A stretch of 64,000 bases of DNA from Baylisascaris procyonis (taxonomy: Eukaryota; Nematoda; Chromadorea; Rhabditida; Ascarididae). The position numbers and the translations under genes are program-made. The notes beneath the pieces are model-generated. The model ran no database searches, was not told where the DNA came from, and saw nothing but the letters and a program-made list of their open reading frames with translations. Below are positions 49,781 to 62,864 of this stretch, piece by piece (within the stretch, counting starts at the first letter, position 1; the number at the start of each line of letters is the position of its first letter). Location of the stretch: contig JAZARR010000150.1 of NCBI GenBank assembly GCA_037389465.1, forward strand, positions 62,001 through 126,000. The letters run 5' to 3'.

Positions 49781-52700
49781 ATGTCTGACGCCACGGGTGC
49801 TGAGGGGTTGGCTGGCAGGACCGAAGTTAAGCTTGAAGAAGATGGAGATGTGCCGTTTCGAATTGGTTTCGTTAAGCAAGAAGTTTTTGACAACGAATTC
49901 GATGATATTTCTTCGAAAGATGAAGGTCAGATTGAGGCGTCTTCATCGGCAACACCTGAGAATGTTGATCTTGCAACGTCACAAGATCCAGGCGGTCCCC
50001 AAGGATCGTCTGCGAGAGTGGATCTAGCCATTGTGAAAACTGAGGTTAGTTATATACCTTATTTGAGACATCCTTCCATTTTTTTGGGACTGGGACTAAG
50101 CGATATTGCAGAGAAGTTGTATGAGGTCTATCTCATCCACGATGATATGGGCTTCAAAAATTGTTCTGTTAAGATAGTTATGCTCACGACGGGATTCTAT
50201 AAAAATGGCAAATGTACCTGCGGGGATTAGTAGGTGAATTCCGCCCCTTTTGCATTCATTGAGTTGTCAGAGGGTTCTCTTGTGATTACGCTGAAAGTTG
50301 GGATGATGTTCCAGACGACAGTCTAAGATAAAAATGGCCTGATTTCATTACACCTTTTTGGTTATGAATAATTCGGGGATTGCACGCTCGTCCATGGATT
50401 CACCAGTAGTTGGCGAAAAAAATTGAAGGGATCGATTTGATTGTTCAGCTGGTTATGGTTCTTTCAGAAATCACTATACTTCTTTCGCATTTGATGATTT
50501 ACTATAATTCCCTTACAAGATGCCATAATTACATTCTACTTATGCCAGTTGATACATGCCTCAACTTGTTTACGCGCGTTCTTAATTTTCTTGAACATTA
50601 TGGATTTGAAGGTACGGTTCCCAATGGCGAGTATTGAGACAGGTAGCGCAGGTTTTGCTTCTACTAACAGTTTCATATCTTGTGCCATTTTGCCTGAGGC
50701 TGGGATTGCCTGCAACTTGTAAACAAGCACTCATTCATGTCAAAAGGAACGCCAACAACGTCACAGAAGGTCGGTATGGACTTGTTACCGATTACATCTT
50801 TGTTCCCCGGAGGATCACTGTTTATTTTGTACAGGTTAATTAATTTATTTAATTTATCTATAGCCACAAGAATACAAGGAGCTGGACGAATTGGCAAGAA
50901 ACGCATCCATATTGTCATCGAATAATGCACTGGAAACAATTGCAAACGCTTTGGGCTTGGTATCGGCGCCTGTTGCGGCGGGTAGCAGGAGTGAGCAAGA
51001 GAAGATGATATCACTTCTTCACACATTGTCGCCACCGTTACGACGAAGTCATGTGATTGTGAGTGCACTTGAAAAACTTGGCATATCGTGGCACGAGCTA
51101 CTCACTGAAGCTGAGGCTATTCTTACCTCGCTCTCAGATCAAGCACGTTCTCTGAAAATAGCGCAGATCCATGAAGTGGCAACCTCGGTCGCTGAATTTA
51201 TCGGAAGGTTTGTTAATATCTCATTGCATTTGAATAGTAAACTATCAGTGACTGTCACTGCAATAATACCAATTACGTGCTATTGAATAGAAGCGATAAA
51301 TGCGAATTGCATTTGCTGAAGAATGAAGCAGCTATGGACATGCTGTTTGTTTGTCGTTTAAGTGTTTCTTCCAGCGTTTGACAGTGCGGACGTCTTTTGG
51401 CAGAAAAATTGCTAGACCTGATTTGTTTCACCGGGAGCTTCTTTAAGTGATGTAAGTGAATCTAGTCCTGATGTTTATTGCTGTCGTGCTGGCAAAAGGC
51501 GTAAATATTTGTTAAAGTGGCTGAATCCAAGAGGTTATAAGTGCCGTTAGTCCCCGTGAAGAGTGCACAGGAAGTTACAAAGCATCCTATACGTTTTTCA
51601 AATGGACTTCGCAAGGAGAACTACGTTAATATCATGCGGGAATGATTTCAAAACGGTTTAAATGAAAAATACCCACCGCGGCTATACAGAAGTAAAGGTA
51701 TTGTTCACAGTATTTATATGATTCTTCGAGGTAATATACTGCTTATGGAGTATATTTGGTGATAATTTTATGAGACGTTCAAAATCTAAGATCGCTGTTT
51801 TTCAGCTCGGGTTTGGCACCTTTTCAACGTGCCGATAGTTTCGGCGTGGCCGATTTAATCGGTGACTATGGGCTTGGCGTAAACATTCCTTGCAAGCAAT
51901 TCAAGCGTGCTTTACTTGGCTATCGAACGAAGCATCCAGCCGGCTATATGGTTGTCTATATGATGCAAGCACCAAGCAATTCATGGTTGAACGTAGCGGC
52001 CACATCAGGAAGTCGCTATCATATGGAAGAGACACAACCGATATCAAGGCAGATCGACGTAGATGATGGCTTCATTCATCCATTTCAGTGCTTCGATTGT
52101 AGTCAAATCTATTCACGTAATTGGCAGATGAAGAAGATTCCACGAGTACGTGTAATCAAACGTCGGTTCGTATCGGATCCCGAGAAACCGTTGAACGGCT
52201 CACATGCGTGCAAATTTCGAAAAGTGGGTGAAGTATTGGCCGAATGGAAGATGAGAGAGCTATGTTATGCGCTAAAGAGTAAGAATGTGGCCAAAGAGCG
52301 CATCACAAGGGAACTCCATAGGATTACTAAAAGAAACGGTTAGTTTCACTGGCTACCTTCTAAACCTGGATTCCGCTTCGAGAGGCACGAAATGGAATGT
52401 AAACTCGTCTTTGATTTGTAGCCGTAAATGATATAAAACCATCGTTGAAGGGATTTTCATGCGAAAGAATACAACATTTTGGCCACCACGCCATCATCGA
52501 GCTAAACATGTTGAAACAAGAACAACCTTTATTGCAGCAATATTGATTTCTTTTTGTTGGTAATCTTCTTTTTATATTTGGAATATTTCTTTTACTACTC
52601 CCTTATATCATAATATGAAAACTTTCGCATGCACGAGAAAATAGAAATGATATCAAACTTTATCACTGCAACAGTGATGTCCTCTTGTGTCTTACAGATT

Positions 52701-54815
52701 CTTGTTAATCAACGGAATAACGTTAAAGGATGCGTATGCTTTTACCCATCAGTCAAAAATACCACGATAGAAAAGTCCTTGCAAAAAAATGAAATTATCC
52801 TAGCTATAGGGGATGGTGTTTAATAACAGTTAAGGGAGAGATTCGCAATCACATGAAAAGTACGTTTAGATTTATCAGCGGAGGAAAAACTTGATATGCG
52901 TCGATCACTCTTGAAACCGACATTCATATTCAAGCCAAGATTTATTATCAGGCCACGGTGGGCAAAACTTTACAAAGAAGCGACCGCTGAACTCGAGAGC
53001 AGTCCTAGTTTGAGTAAGTTCTTTTATAATGTGATCTCATTATCAGTGTTATGACTGACGATTGCAGCGCAATTTTTCATTGGAATGTTCAACGCTTTAT
53101 TGAAATTGTTATGAGTCGTTTAAGGAAAAACGACTGCCATTTATTAACGTCTATCAAGCCTGTATTTGGCGACGTGTATTTTAGTGACTTTATTTGATGT
53201 GATATTTTGATTTCCTTTTGTACGTTTATGTTATCATCACATTTGTGCGGTAAACTTTCTCTATAGCAATACAAAAAGCGTTTAAATGTTAAGTTTTTCT
53301 AGTAGAACATTTTGGTTAGATTTAATTGTTACACTTGTTATCTATACAAATATCATGTCTTCTATAAATTGTATAAGATGGCAAGAAAGTTGTTAAAGTA
53401 ATAATGTTGTTTTTGCATGTTGAATTATTCAGGTAATACGTGTAGAAAGTTTTAATTAACTTTTCTACAGAAAATTTATTGTCGGAAGGCAATGGATCAA
53501 CAAAGGAAGATTCAAAACAAGGAATTTCATCAAGTGGAGACTGTACGTCTTATAATGCCCGGGTAAGCGCCGATACAAAGTCATGTTTTTTTGTTCACTA
53601 AGAAAGTGCTCGTTGAACTTGAAGGTGATTGGTAAGTGTACAGTTTGCTTAATGTTGCCTGAAGAGAAAATGATCTAGGTTGCAACTAAAGAAAAGAATA
53701 TTTGAATCACTCCTGTACACCCTATCAATTGCACTTCTCCTCTTATCATTAATGCTGAAGGATCCATTAATATGCTTGTTTGTATATCTGCTACGTCGAG
53801 TTGAATAATAAAATATAGAAGTAGACATCAGGCCAATTTCTGGACTGCTACGTAAACTTGTCATAAGTCTTCAGTGAATGCTTCAAAATGACGAAAGGTT
53901 TGAGCTCGCGGGTTTCCTATATTGCAGTGCAGAATGCGTTACAGTTTTCATCCGTTTGTATAAGATGCTTGGTAATAGCTTCGGAAATACGTGGAGACAA
54001 GTTATTTGGAAGACACCTGGATAAGCAGACGGGGTTAGCGCCACATTTGGATTAGATTGTTAGTACGCCGCTTGGATCGGAAGGAATTATAAATGGGGTC
54101 GAAATTTTGATTCAGATCCACTACCTTGGTGCTGTTTTACATGTTAATTTCGGATTCAGTTAATATCAATGCAGACCTATGTGCAGAATTTGCTGATCTT
54201 ATCGGGAGTCAGATTTTTGGAGGACCACCACTTGGGAGCACTAAACCCTAGAGGTAAAAAAGGAGATGTGAGTGTTTCAATTTAAGTTCATTTGACCAAT
54301 TCTAAGTATACATAGAAATTTAAAGAAGAACACTTAACGCTATAAGCAAATTGTAGCTTAACCAGCGTCGAGTTGATGCGTTTCGAAATTGCCATTACTT
54401 TCTTCACTTTATCGAGTGTCTGGGTGGGGAGAAGTGGATTCCTAATTTTCATTCTTGTTCGTTAAAAACAGGTGCATCTTCTCTTGCTTCCTTTTCCTTC
54501 TCCCTCTTCTTTCTTCTAATTCGACATATTTGCTTATTGCAGTTGAGCGAAAGTGAGGGCGAGACGTCGGGAATATCGAATGCGTTGCCATTGCTCCAGG
54601 ATATTCGCGAATCGCTGATGTGTGGGAACCATTCACCGTTGAGCGAGACGATGCACAGAAGCCATATGGTGGTACGAATCCTGCAGAAGGTCGGCGTTGA
54701 AAGGAAACAGCTCGTCGAACGCATCAATGCTATGCTGTCCTCGTTGCATCCAACATCACATGACGAGAAGGTCGGGCAGATCATTCAACTCATCAACTCT
54801 TCTGACTTTAGTTAG
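49781..54815 (+). CDS. Uncharacterised C2HC-like module protein B with duplicated helical domain
   Basis: I do not recognise the family. Exons: 49781-50044, 50864-51207, 51806-52338, 52870-53013, 53471-53562, 54543-54815 (TAG). Phases fit throughout, giving about 549 aa. Residues 1-88 are acidic and Ser-rich with three psi-K-x-E sites (VKLE, VKQE, VKTE at K17, K32, K86) that look like SUMO consensus. Residues 100-200 form helical module H1 (RRSHVIVSALEKLGISWHEL). Residues 204-380 form the zinc-like module with HPAGYMVVYM, C298-x2-C301, 34 residues, H336-x-C338, and VGEVLAE. A basic helical linker (RRSLLKP) follows. The C-terminal 90 residues repeat H1 (HRSHMVVRILQKVGVERKQL). The motifs suggest a nuclear, perhaps DNA- or chromatin-associated protein, but this is inference. 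Confidence 0.8.
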
Positions 54816-55199
54816 CCTTTAGTTCGCTGTTGTACTGAGCGGTTATCCAACCCTAAAGGGCTATACGATGAGAAAATGAGAGGACTTGTGGAAATGGTCA
54901 AGACAACTTTCTGTTAAACGATGTGTGAATGTTGAATATGGCTTTAATCAGTCGGTTACGGTAATGTTGAGATTATGAGCTGTCTCTTTGATATTGAGTA
55001 GCAAATGATGGTGCCGATTTGACGCGTTGTTTTAATGCCATGGTATTCAGTGGATACGGTATATGACTCGAAGTCGCATTATGACGTGTTGTATTATATT
55101 AATACAATGATGTCGATTCGATGTGTGGTATGAGCTCTGCAGCGTTCATTTGGTCTGTAATGTCAAAATGGTGTTTTTTTAGAAAAAGCTGGATATTGC

Positions 55200-55278
55200 G
55201 GGGTCGAGTTCCGTGTTGTAGAGAAGGGTGGAGATGGAGTTGAGTCGTCCGAGGCGAAGCGGGTTCAAGTCCGTTGTT
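55200..55278 (+). pseudogene. Two tRNA T-arm-like fragments in tandem
   Basis: GCGGGGTCGAGTTCCG and, 61 bases further on, GCGGGTTCAAGTCCG followed by TTGTTGC both look like a T-arm with B-box. No matching D-arm, anticodon arm or acceptor partner is present. They are best read as tRNA or SINE remnants. Confidence 0.35.
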
Positions 55279-55324
55279 GCATAAAGAAGCCGATTCGGGT
55301 AGGGTAGTGTTCTAGAACTAAGTC

Positions 55325-55348
55325 ACCGACGGCCTCTCAGCCGTCGGT
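55325..55348. other. Perfect 9 bp GC-rich hairpin
   Basis: ACCGACGGC (55325-55333) pairs exactly with GCCGTCGGT (55340-55348) across a 6-nt loop. It lies about 510 bases downstream of module gene B and has no adjacent U-run or histone context, so its function is unknown. Confidence 0.7.
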
Positions 55349-56924
55349 TAAACGCGGTTTGAATTCAAAAGAGATTGTTGGATGGAAAGGGAATGGTGAG
55401 TAGCCGTCTTCCCCCTGTGTGACCGTTGAAAGGTGAGAGGAGTGAAAGCATGTTCGCATGCATCCTTTCGCATGTTTTGCTTTGAACAGATAAAACAGTG
55501 CCCTCATTCGCTCTGTTAGCTTCTCAATGCTTATTATAAACACACGACGCTTTTTGTTCTTATTCCGCGACTTTGTTAGTTCGGAGTACTTTAATTCACT
55601 CCGACACTTTTGATGTGGTCTATGTTGGTGTTCGCTTTTCAATACTTGTGGGGATGGCAAGTGTTACTTTCGTTGAATGTGTTCGAGTTTGCATGGATTT
55701 TTCCATCATTTCTATTGTAAGAAGTGCTTATGAATGAAAGCTTATCGTCGTGGTTCTTATTCTAGAAAATAATTCGATTCGTTTAAAAATTTGAAGGATG
55801 TGAGCTCCTTTTTTGCCCAAACTAATACTGTTTAATGAATTTTTTTTTGAAGGATGGGAATGGAGGCGGGGAGGTATCCATCTTTTTTTGCTGCCAAACA
55901 AAAGTGACGGCGATCTGCTAGTAGAGGGTTAATATTGGAGGATATTTGTTGGACGTTTTGGTATGAATACAATAGGGCATTGAAGACGGCACATTAAAAG
56001 CAGAAATCCGTTTAGGTCCTGCAGCGTATGCTCGTAAAGGAGACAGAGGTCGTCAAATACAATTCTATACTTCCCTTCTCGATGCTTTTGTTGCTGCGTA
56101 GTCAGAAGTTAGTCTGAATCAAGGTTTAGATGAGATCTTATACTATAATCGAATCATGTTCGTCAATTAAATTCACCGTAACTAATTGTCCTTTTCACTG
56201 CTTAAGTTTTCGATCTGCCTTGCTGTCGAGTGTTGAGAAGCGTTAATGCACATTAAAAATTATTCCTTCTGTGTTTCTACATGCAACGAGTGATGGCGTT
56301 TCTACGCTGAAAATCATATATACAAATGATGCTTTCATACATTGGACATGAAATAGCGTTGAGGTTCGATATGGTTGTATGATTCAGTCTCGTTTATGAT
56401 GACTCTCTGAAAACTATGATGGTGACTGTGATATCTAGACTAGCTAATTTTACTGCATACTTCTAAAGATCCTATATTTCTGCTGATGTTTATATCTATA
56501 TGCAGGATGGAAGAAGTCTTAAAGACTTTCAAAATTTAATTATAATATTTTAAATCATTATTTTAAATGAATTGAAATGTTCTAGATAAAATCTCAGTTT
56601 GACCGCAGTTTTATTTTAATGATCGATTATTGAAAATGGTTGTTCCAGTTGAGTCATCAATTTGACAATGTTTTGCGGAAGTTGCTGTTAATACGGTGAT
56701 GATATTATATCAGTTATTGTCCAAGCGAAAGAAGAAACTAGAGAAAGATAAGATTGACCGTGAAATTACTTTACTACTCGTGCTCTATTTTGTCTTGCCA
56801 TAAATTGTTCAGCCTATGGCAAGATAGCATCTCAGGTCCTAGTCGTAAAGTGTGGACATGAACATCATAAAGCACCAAATGAAACTGAAGGCAATACATG
56901 AGAGTCGTGTTCATGAAAGTCGGT

Positions 56925-57020
56925 ACTGTATGGGAGTCGCATTGGATGTGTGTTAAAACTCTATGGGAGTCGTACTGGATGAGGGCCAATACTGTATTGC
57001 AGTCTTATTGCATGAGAACA
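56925..57020. repeat. Degenerate tandem repeat, period about 36-43 bp
   Basis: Units built on a CTGTATGGGAGTCGCATTGG-like core recur two to three times with decay (core variants at about 56925, 56963 and 56992). Confidence 0.6.
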
Positions 57021-60000
57021 AATAATGTATCGAAGTTGTAGTTTATGAAGGCTATACTCCTCCTTCTAAAGCATCCCCTTTTTTACTGTGCAGTAATTGA
57101 CATTTGTAGTGCATAGTGAAATTGTCTTTCACATTATGCACCACATGCGTTGCTCCCTCACTGTTTTTCTTTCCTTTTCAATTGCCTTTTTATGTTCTTT
57201 ATTTAAAACTTTGCACTGTACTTTTCTTTTCATAAAATTATTGAAATTCTATCGATCTCCATTATTTAGTCGTAATATTTTGTAATTTCTCAGCAAGGGT
57301 GAAATGATCTCTCTGCAGAAATTCCAATCGTAAAAGGAAATTGACTGAGTTTACAAAGATATGTTCATGTACTGATTAAATTGAAATGGTTAATGAAAAG
57401 CAGGTAAAAGATATGCATATTTATTTGTGCTTTAAAGATGGTTCTCCATCATTTTCTCCTAGTGCTCGTTCGATGGTTAAAAAAGTATCTTACGTTTGAA
57501 ATTTCCTGGATGATTTTTGGTATAGAAAGTTTGTCTAATCTTAAAAACTAATTTGGAAGGGCTTAACGGACCAAGTTAGCTATTATTACGATTAAGCAGG
57601 ATATGAATTAGGTTGTTCCCCTCTCTCTTATATTTCGTGCTTTTCAGATCTGTGGGAATGTTTCCGCATGTTTAAAAGTTTTTAAGTTTTCCTCTGAAAA
57701 ACGCTGCATCGACGTTCACAATCTGTATCTTTATAAACCTATTTATTTTCCGCTACGTAATATATGCTTTCTTTAAAGTTGGTTAGAAGAAAGTGTTTTT
57801 TGATACAACGCTGAAAAGAGCCAGGCCCAAAACTTAAACAAGTCGGACAGATTTTCCACGTTGAGAGGGAGGATGATTCAGGGTTGTAGGAAAGGCACAG
57901 AAGTCAATGAAAAATTCGATTCAGCTGATTAACCTCAGTCACCTGACGATCTGTCCAGTCGCCAAAGGTCGGCGCGGATGTGTCGAGTTCCATTCGCCCA
58001 TTCGAGTGGAAAATTTGATATCTTCAGATAAGTCTTAGAAAAAGTGACCGGTCCATAGTGAAGGTTTTATATGACTGAATTCCATCATGCACCTCCCCCC
58101 TACTCCCCTTCCCGCGCCTCTTCGCTCACCTCACCTCTTGATTTCATGAATGACTTTGAATGAGATATAACGTTATTGATGAAGCAATTGCTTAGGTATG
58201 TTGCTCGCTAGAGATTATTCATATTCATTTAGCGACCGCTCACTGCTAACTGTTTATTCTCATTTTGCCATGCTCTAAATCTTCCAGGCTTTCACAGGTG
58301 ATTCCGATTTATCAACCTTGTCTTGTTATTGATTTTTCCTAGTTGTAAAACTTCTTTCCAAGTTTCCTTTTCAAATTCAAATTAATAAAATAAAATGAAC
58401 CGATAGTTGTGACCCGTATACATTACCTAAATCAACTAAATTTTTCGCTGTCAACCCTTCATGTTGAAATGCTCCAATTGAAAGCATTTTGACTTGTATG
58501 ACTTTTCTGTTCGTTCTATCAGAATGAGGATTATATAGGTGAGCGGTAATTCAGTGATACCTTATGGAATGTGCAAATTTATTTAATGGTTGAACGAGCA
58601 AGGTGACAAAGTAATTAGATAGCAAAATATATAGGAAATGATTGCGCATTTTATTGATTAAAACTTTGCCAGTTGTTTATAGAGGGCCGAAACTATGAAA
58701 GACAGATCAGCAAGCGGGAGGTCATTGCAGTGGTTTTTCCTTTTATATTTCTAGAGATCATTACTCATATACGAGCATAAATTTTGCATTAGAAACCAAC
58801 GAAGTTTAAATACTAAAGTCTTGACACGAATTTTACACAGAAAAATATTTAGCGACGTGCGAATTATCGAGAAAAACTCGTGATATGCAACTTTAATTTG
58901 AATATAGCGGTAGGCAAAAATTTTGTAAGTGAGGAGGAAATACGAATGTTTTGTTTTAATTGCTTATATTTACTGGAAGTACTGCGGTGACCTCGTGTTC
59001 ATCGTCAGTACCGTAATAAAGTCAGAAAGACATTTGGCAGATCGCCAACGCAGTCGCTTATGACGACCACATCGACAATACGCAGCGTTAATTGGCAAGC
59101 TTAAATTCGCCGTTGAGTGCGTGTTATTCAGTTTTGTCAATGAGCGTTGTTGAAGTTGAAGTAGTGCCTGCAGTTTTTATGTTAATAGAAATTCGCAGTT
59201 GAATGCTTGAATGTTTTATGAGACAAACATATCTGTGTCTGTCTGACAGCATGTATGTGTATGTATGTCAGACAACTCCCATTCGCTAGTCATTGAGGCC
59301 GACCTTGTAAACTTTTTTGGGTATGATCTAAATCCTCCATTATTACCTCCTGCGTTTTTTAATGGCTAAGCCGTTATATTTTCGAGGAAGTATGCATGTT
59401 TAACGGACGCCTCTAATTTGCTATCAAATTTTTTGTTGTACAACATGTCGGATGCAAAAAAAAGAATGAGTTGTTGATGGTGGATTCGTAAAAGTGGTCG
59501 GTAGCATGTGTGGAGAACCTGTGAACGGACCCACGACCCTGTCTAGTGGCTGGGCGACAAGAAAGGAGAATTGGTGGCTCTGCCTCGTAATAAGGGGCCA
59601 CTTGGCAACGAGATTAGGAAACCCGTGACCCTTTGATCTCAGAGTTGGTGAGTCCCGTTTCACAACTTATAACCTCACACATTCTCATGCAGACATGTGC
59701 GCCTCAGATGTTTTAGCGCTCCGCCAGCAATAGCTTGAAACTTCACGGTGGGCCAAATGCGCCGTGATCGTTTTGATTTTATGATAAAGTGATGGTTCCA
59801 TGCGCATTTAATTGTTTCACGGATATCTTGATTTCGCATATTCAATTGCTTGATTTTTGTCTCAGCAGAAGTATGAGCCGCGAGTGTTTCATCCCCAAAC
59901 TGGATGTACTTTTGTCTTGTGTTTTTTACAAATTCTTTTTTCTTCATGCAAATTGCAGACAGATTTTCCTCCTACTTTCTGCTCTGAGTACATCTAACAA

Positions 60001-61984
60001 GGATCCTCATGCGCGGTTGATGCCGTTGATATCCCTATTCTGTCTAACATCATGGGATGGTGATTTCGGTGAAAGGAAACGGGGCAGTGGTCTCCTGTCC
60101 TTTGTGACGGGACCATTGATTCCCCACTGTTCTGATGAAAGAGCTGTGTTGCAACCGGGTCATAAATTTCCTCGTTCCGTTGGTCCCCTAGGAAAATTTA
60201 TGATTATGCGCTGCTTTATTGTTCGTTTACGTTTATATAATCGATCGATCTAGTAATATGCCGAGGATTCCATAATGAGGCAGAATATTTCTTGTGGTTT
60301 TGGAGGTTTTGGAATTTCCTTTTTTGTCGGACAAACAGAGTACCATCTAAAGTCACTTGATTGTTGTTTTAGTAGATAAATTCAAACAAACTCTAAGCAG
60401 CTAAGGTAGCGATCTCCAAAGAGAGAACATTACTTTGAATAAAGAAACTTTTCAGTTCTTCGTTTCTCACCCGAGGAAAAATTTTTCGCAGGAATAAAAA
60501 GCATCCCCGAGGGAAAAAATTTTCTTGAATTTCGAGGGTGTCCGCAAGTTATTTTAAATTTTTAAAATCGTTAGAAGATTCCGGTGCCTAAAATCTTCAG
60601 TGATAAGAGCTAAGCGTCCTTGCAATGGTTTAACTTACGAGAGCAACCTGCTGCCATTCGCATGTCACAATTTTGTCGGCGTGGGCGCCTTCCTTAAGAT
60701 TTATCTAACGAATGCCTTTTTTCTCGTCGATTTTTGTATCGTCCGTTGAGGTTTCCCAAAAGTTATGAAATTCTATGGCGCCATGATTAAATTTTTGATC
60801 AGATTATTCTGCGACATCTCTATTTTTTAGGGGGGTTTCGAAGGCGATCGTCTAAAAGCCTCACCATGACTGCACTAATGGAGATCACTATACAAGTACT
60901 GTAAATGGTTGACTATGCACTATTTAAGTTGTTCACATAGTGAGGAAGGGGGTGCTTTTACGTTGTAAGTGAAAGGAAGGGAGGAATTTTTGTGCCAGAA
61001 GTTAATGGGGAGGAGGCTGGGGGAAGTGTGTTTTTTGTATAGCAATTGGGGAGGGGGGGGGGGGGGTGGCGCTCTCGCCCCATAAGTAAATTCAAGGAGG
61101 CTAATGTGTTTTTATACATTTATAAAAAGTTAATTATGGGCTAATAGCTGTAACAGCTGTGTAATAAGCTATACCTCTTTATCACCATTGCTTTGCAGTT
61201 CTAGAGTCTCAAAAATACTTTAAAAGTTAATAAAAAAGTACATTCTGAAATTCAAGAAAAAATATTTTTAAAAACTCGAATTTTAACAGCAGTCACATAT
61301 TTTGTGATATAAATTATTTGGAAGTTTTATACTTTATTGAGCGCATGTACTCGGGATGCTTTTTTTGTATGAGGCATAAAATTCTTACATTAGTCAGAAT
61401 TATTAAAATCTGAAAAATATTATTTGAAAGGGAGATCGGCAGTAAGAAAAACAAATTCGAAATAGTATGCTTCAAGAGAGGTGCAGGTTTGTGAGGGAGG
61501 GAATGATCAACGATGAGAAGTCTTTTTTACAGTTGAGTAATTAGAGTGGCCTTATAATTGATCGGAGTTTTCGGCACCGGGAGATTTTATTCGTAAGGAT
61601 GGTCTCGTTTTTTTTACATTTTGTTTGGTTTCTTTTTTTATATCGTTAAAGAAATTGATATATGAGTTTCATATGTTTTCATTGTTATTGTTGAGTTGTT
61701 CTCATTTACACGAAATAATTCGTTCAAATTTTCCATTCTTCCATGAATATTTTTATATTAGAATTTCTAATGTTTTATTGACAATTTTCGATGTTTTTAT
61801 AGTCTTTTTCTAAAGAAGGGCAAAAGGTTCTTTTCTCAGTGTGCTTAGGAATTATATTGCAATTTATTTTGCCATAGATTTCGAATATGCATTCATACGA
61901 TGTGTTCATCTTTCTACGAAACTTTCTATTGCCACCTGGCGTAGATTCTGCTTTACTTCCCTTCTATTTTCATTATATGAGTCG

Positions 61985-62200
61985 TTTGTATAGAGAGCAA
62001 GAGGAGGGATAAGGGTTATAGCGGAGGAGAGCGGAGGGATAAAAGGAAGAAGGAAATAGGGGAGAATAGAGATGAGTCTTGAAAGGATAAAGATAGGTAC
62101 AAAGAAAGGGGTGGAGGGGTAGGGCAGGTGGAGCGATAAAGGAGAAACGGAAAGGTGAGGAGAACGGGAACAGAGGGAAGAAAGGAAGGAAGCGCTCTAC
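61985..62200 (+). repeat. Polypurine (G+A) tract of about 215 bp
   Basis: This stretch is built almost entirely of GGA, AGG and GAA runs with few pyrimidines on the + strand. It is non-coding, and the opposite strand's Pro/Ser/Phe-rich frame is a by-product. Confidence 0.85.
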
Positions 62201-62864
62201 TGTCTTATATACCCCAATACTCCTTGACATTGGAGATATGATTGTCTATTTTTTGCAGTATTTTGTCCGTGTTTAAATTTCGCAATGTTTTTCTTCAAAA
62301 AATTTTTAATTATTACATTCCAATCGGGTTTCGTTGAAACGTCCTAGTCTTCGATCTCTGTTTAAAGCATTGAGCCTTCCAGATGTGATCCTGCGATTGT
62401 CATTTCTTGCCATAGATTTGATGTTACCTTATTAAGGAGTTCTTATATTTTATCACTGCTGAAAACAGTCATCATCATCTCTTAATTTCAATGTATTTTA
62501 AACATTCGCCATTTTCATATCTGGCAAAGGCTCCGTTAGATGCCAAGAAATATGGTGGAGAAGGGAAAGGAGGGGCTTGATTAGCGAGGACAACGCTGCA
62601 TTCCGACTACCAAAAAAACCATTTTTCTTGCCAAGCCGAATACAATTTTGGAAAATTTAGCCATTTCAAACCAGAATTGCTTACCGTTACTTAGGGTTCG
62701 AATTATTTTGAAAAAGTCGAGTGCGATATATTTTCTGTGCTAATTTTTTATTAATCCTTTTCACTCACTGGAGTAATAGAGATGGTCGGTATTCACATTT
62801 TCGGCACTTAAAAGTGGTTATTGGAAGGTTGGCACTTTCACCTCTCCTGTTTCCTATATTTTAG

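Noticed and set aside
59789..60253. 154-codon plus-strand frame
   Set aside because: No recognisable domain or splice site evidence; kept only as an unexplained island.
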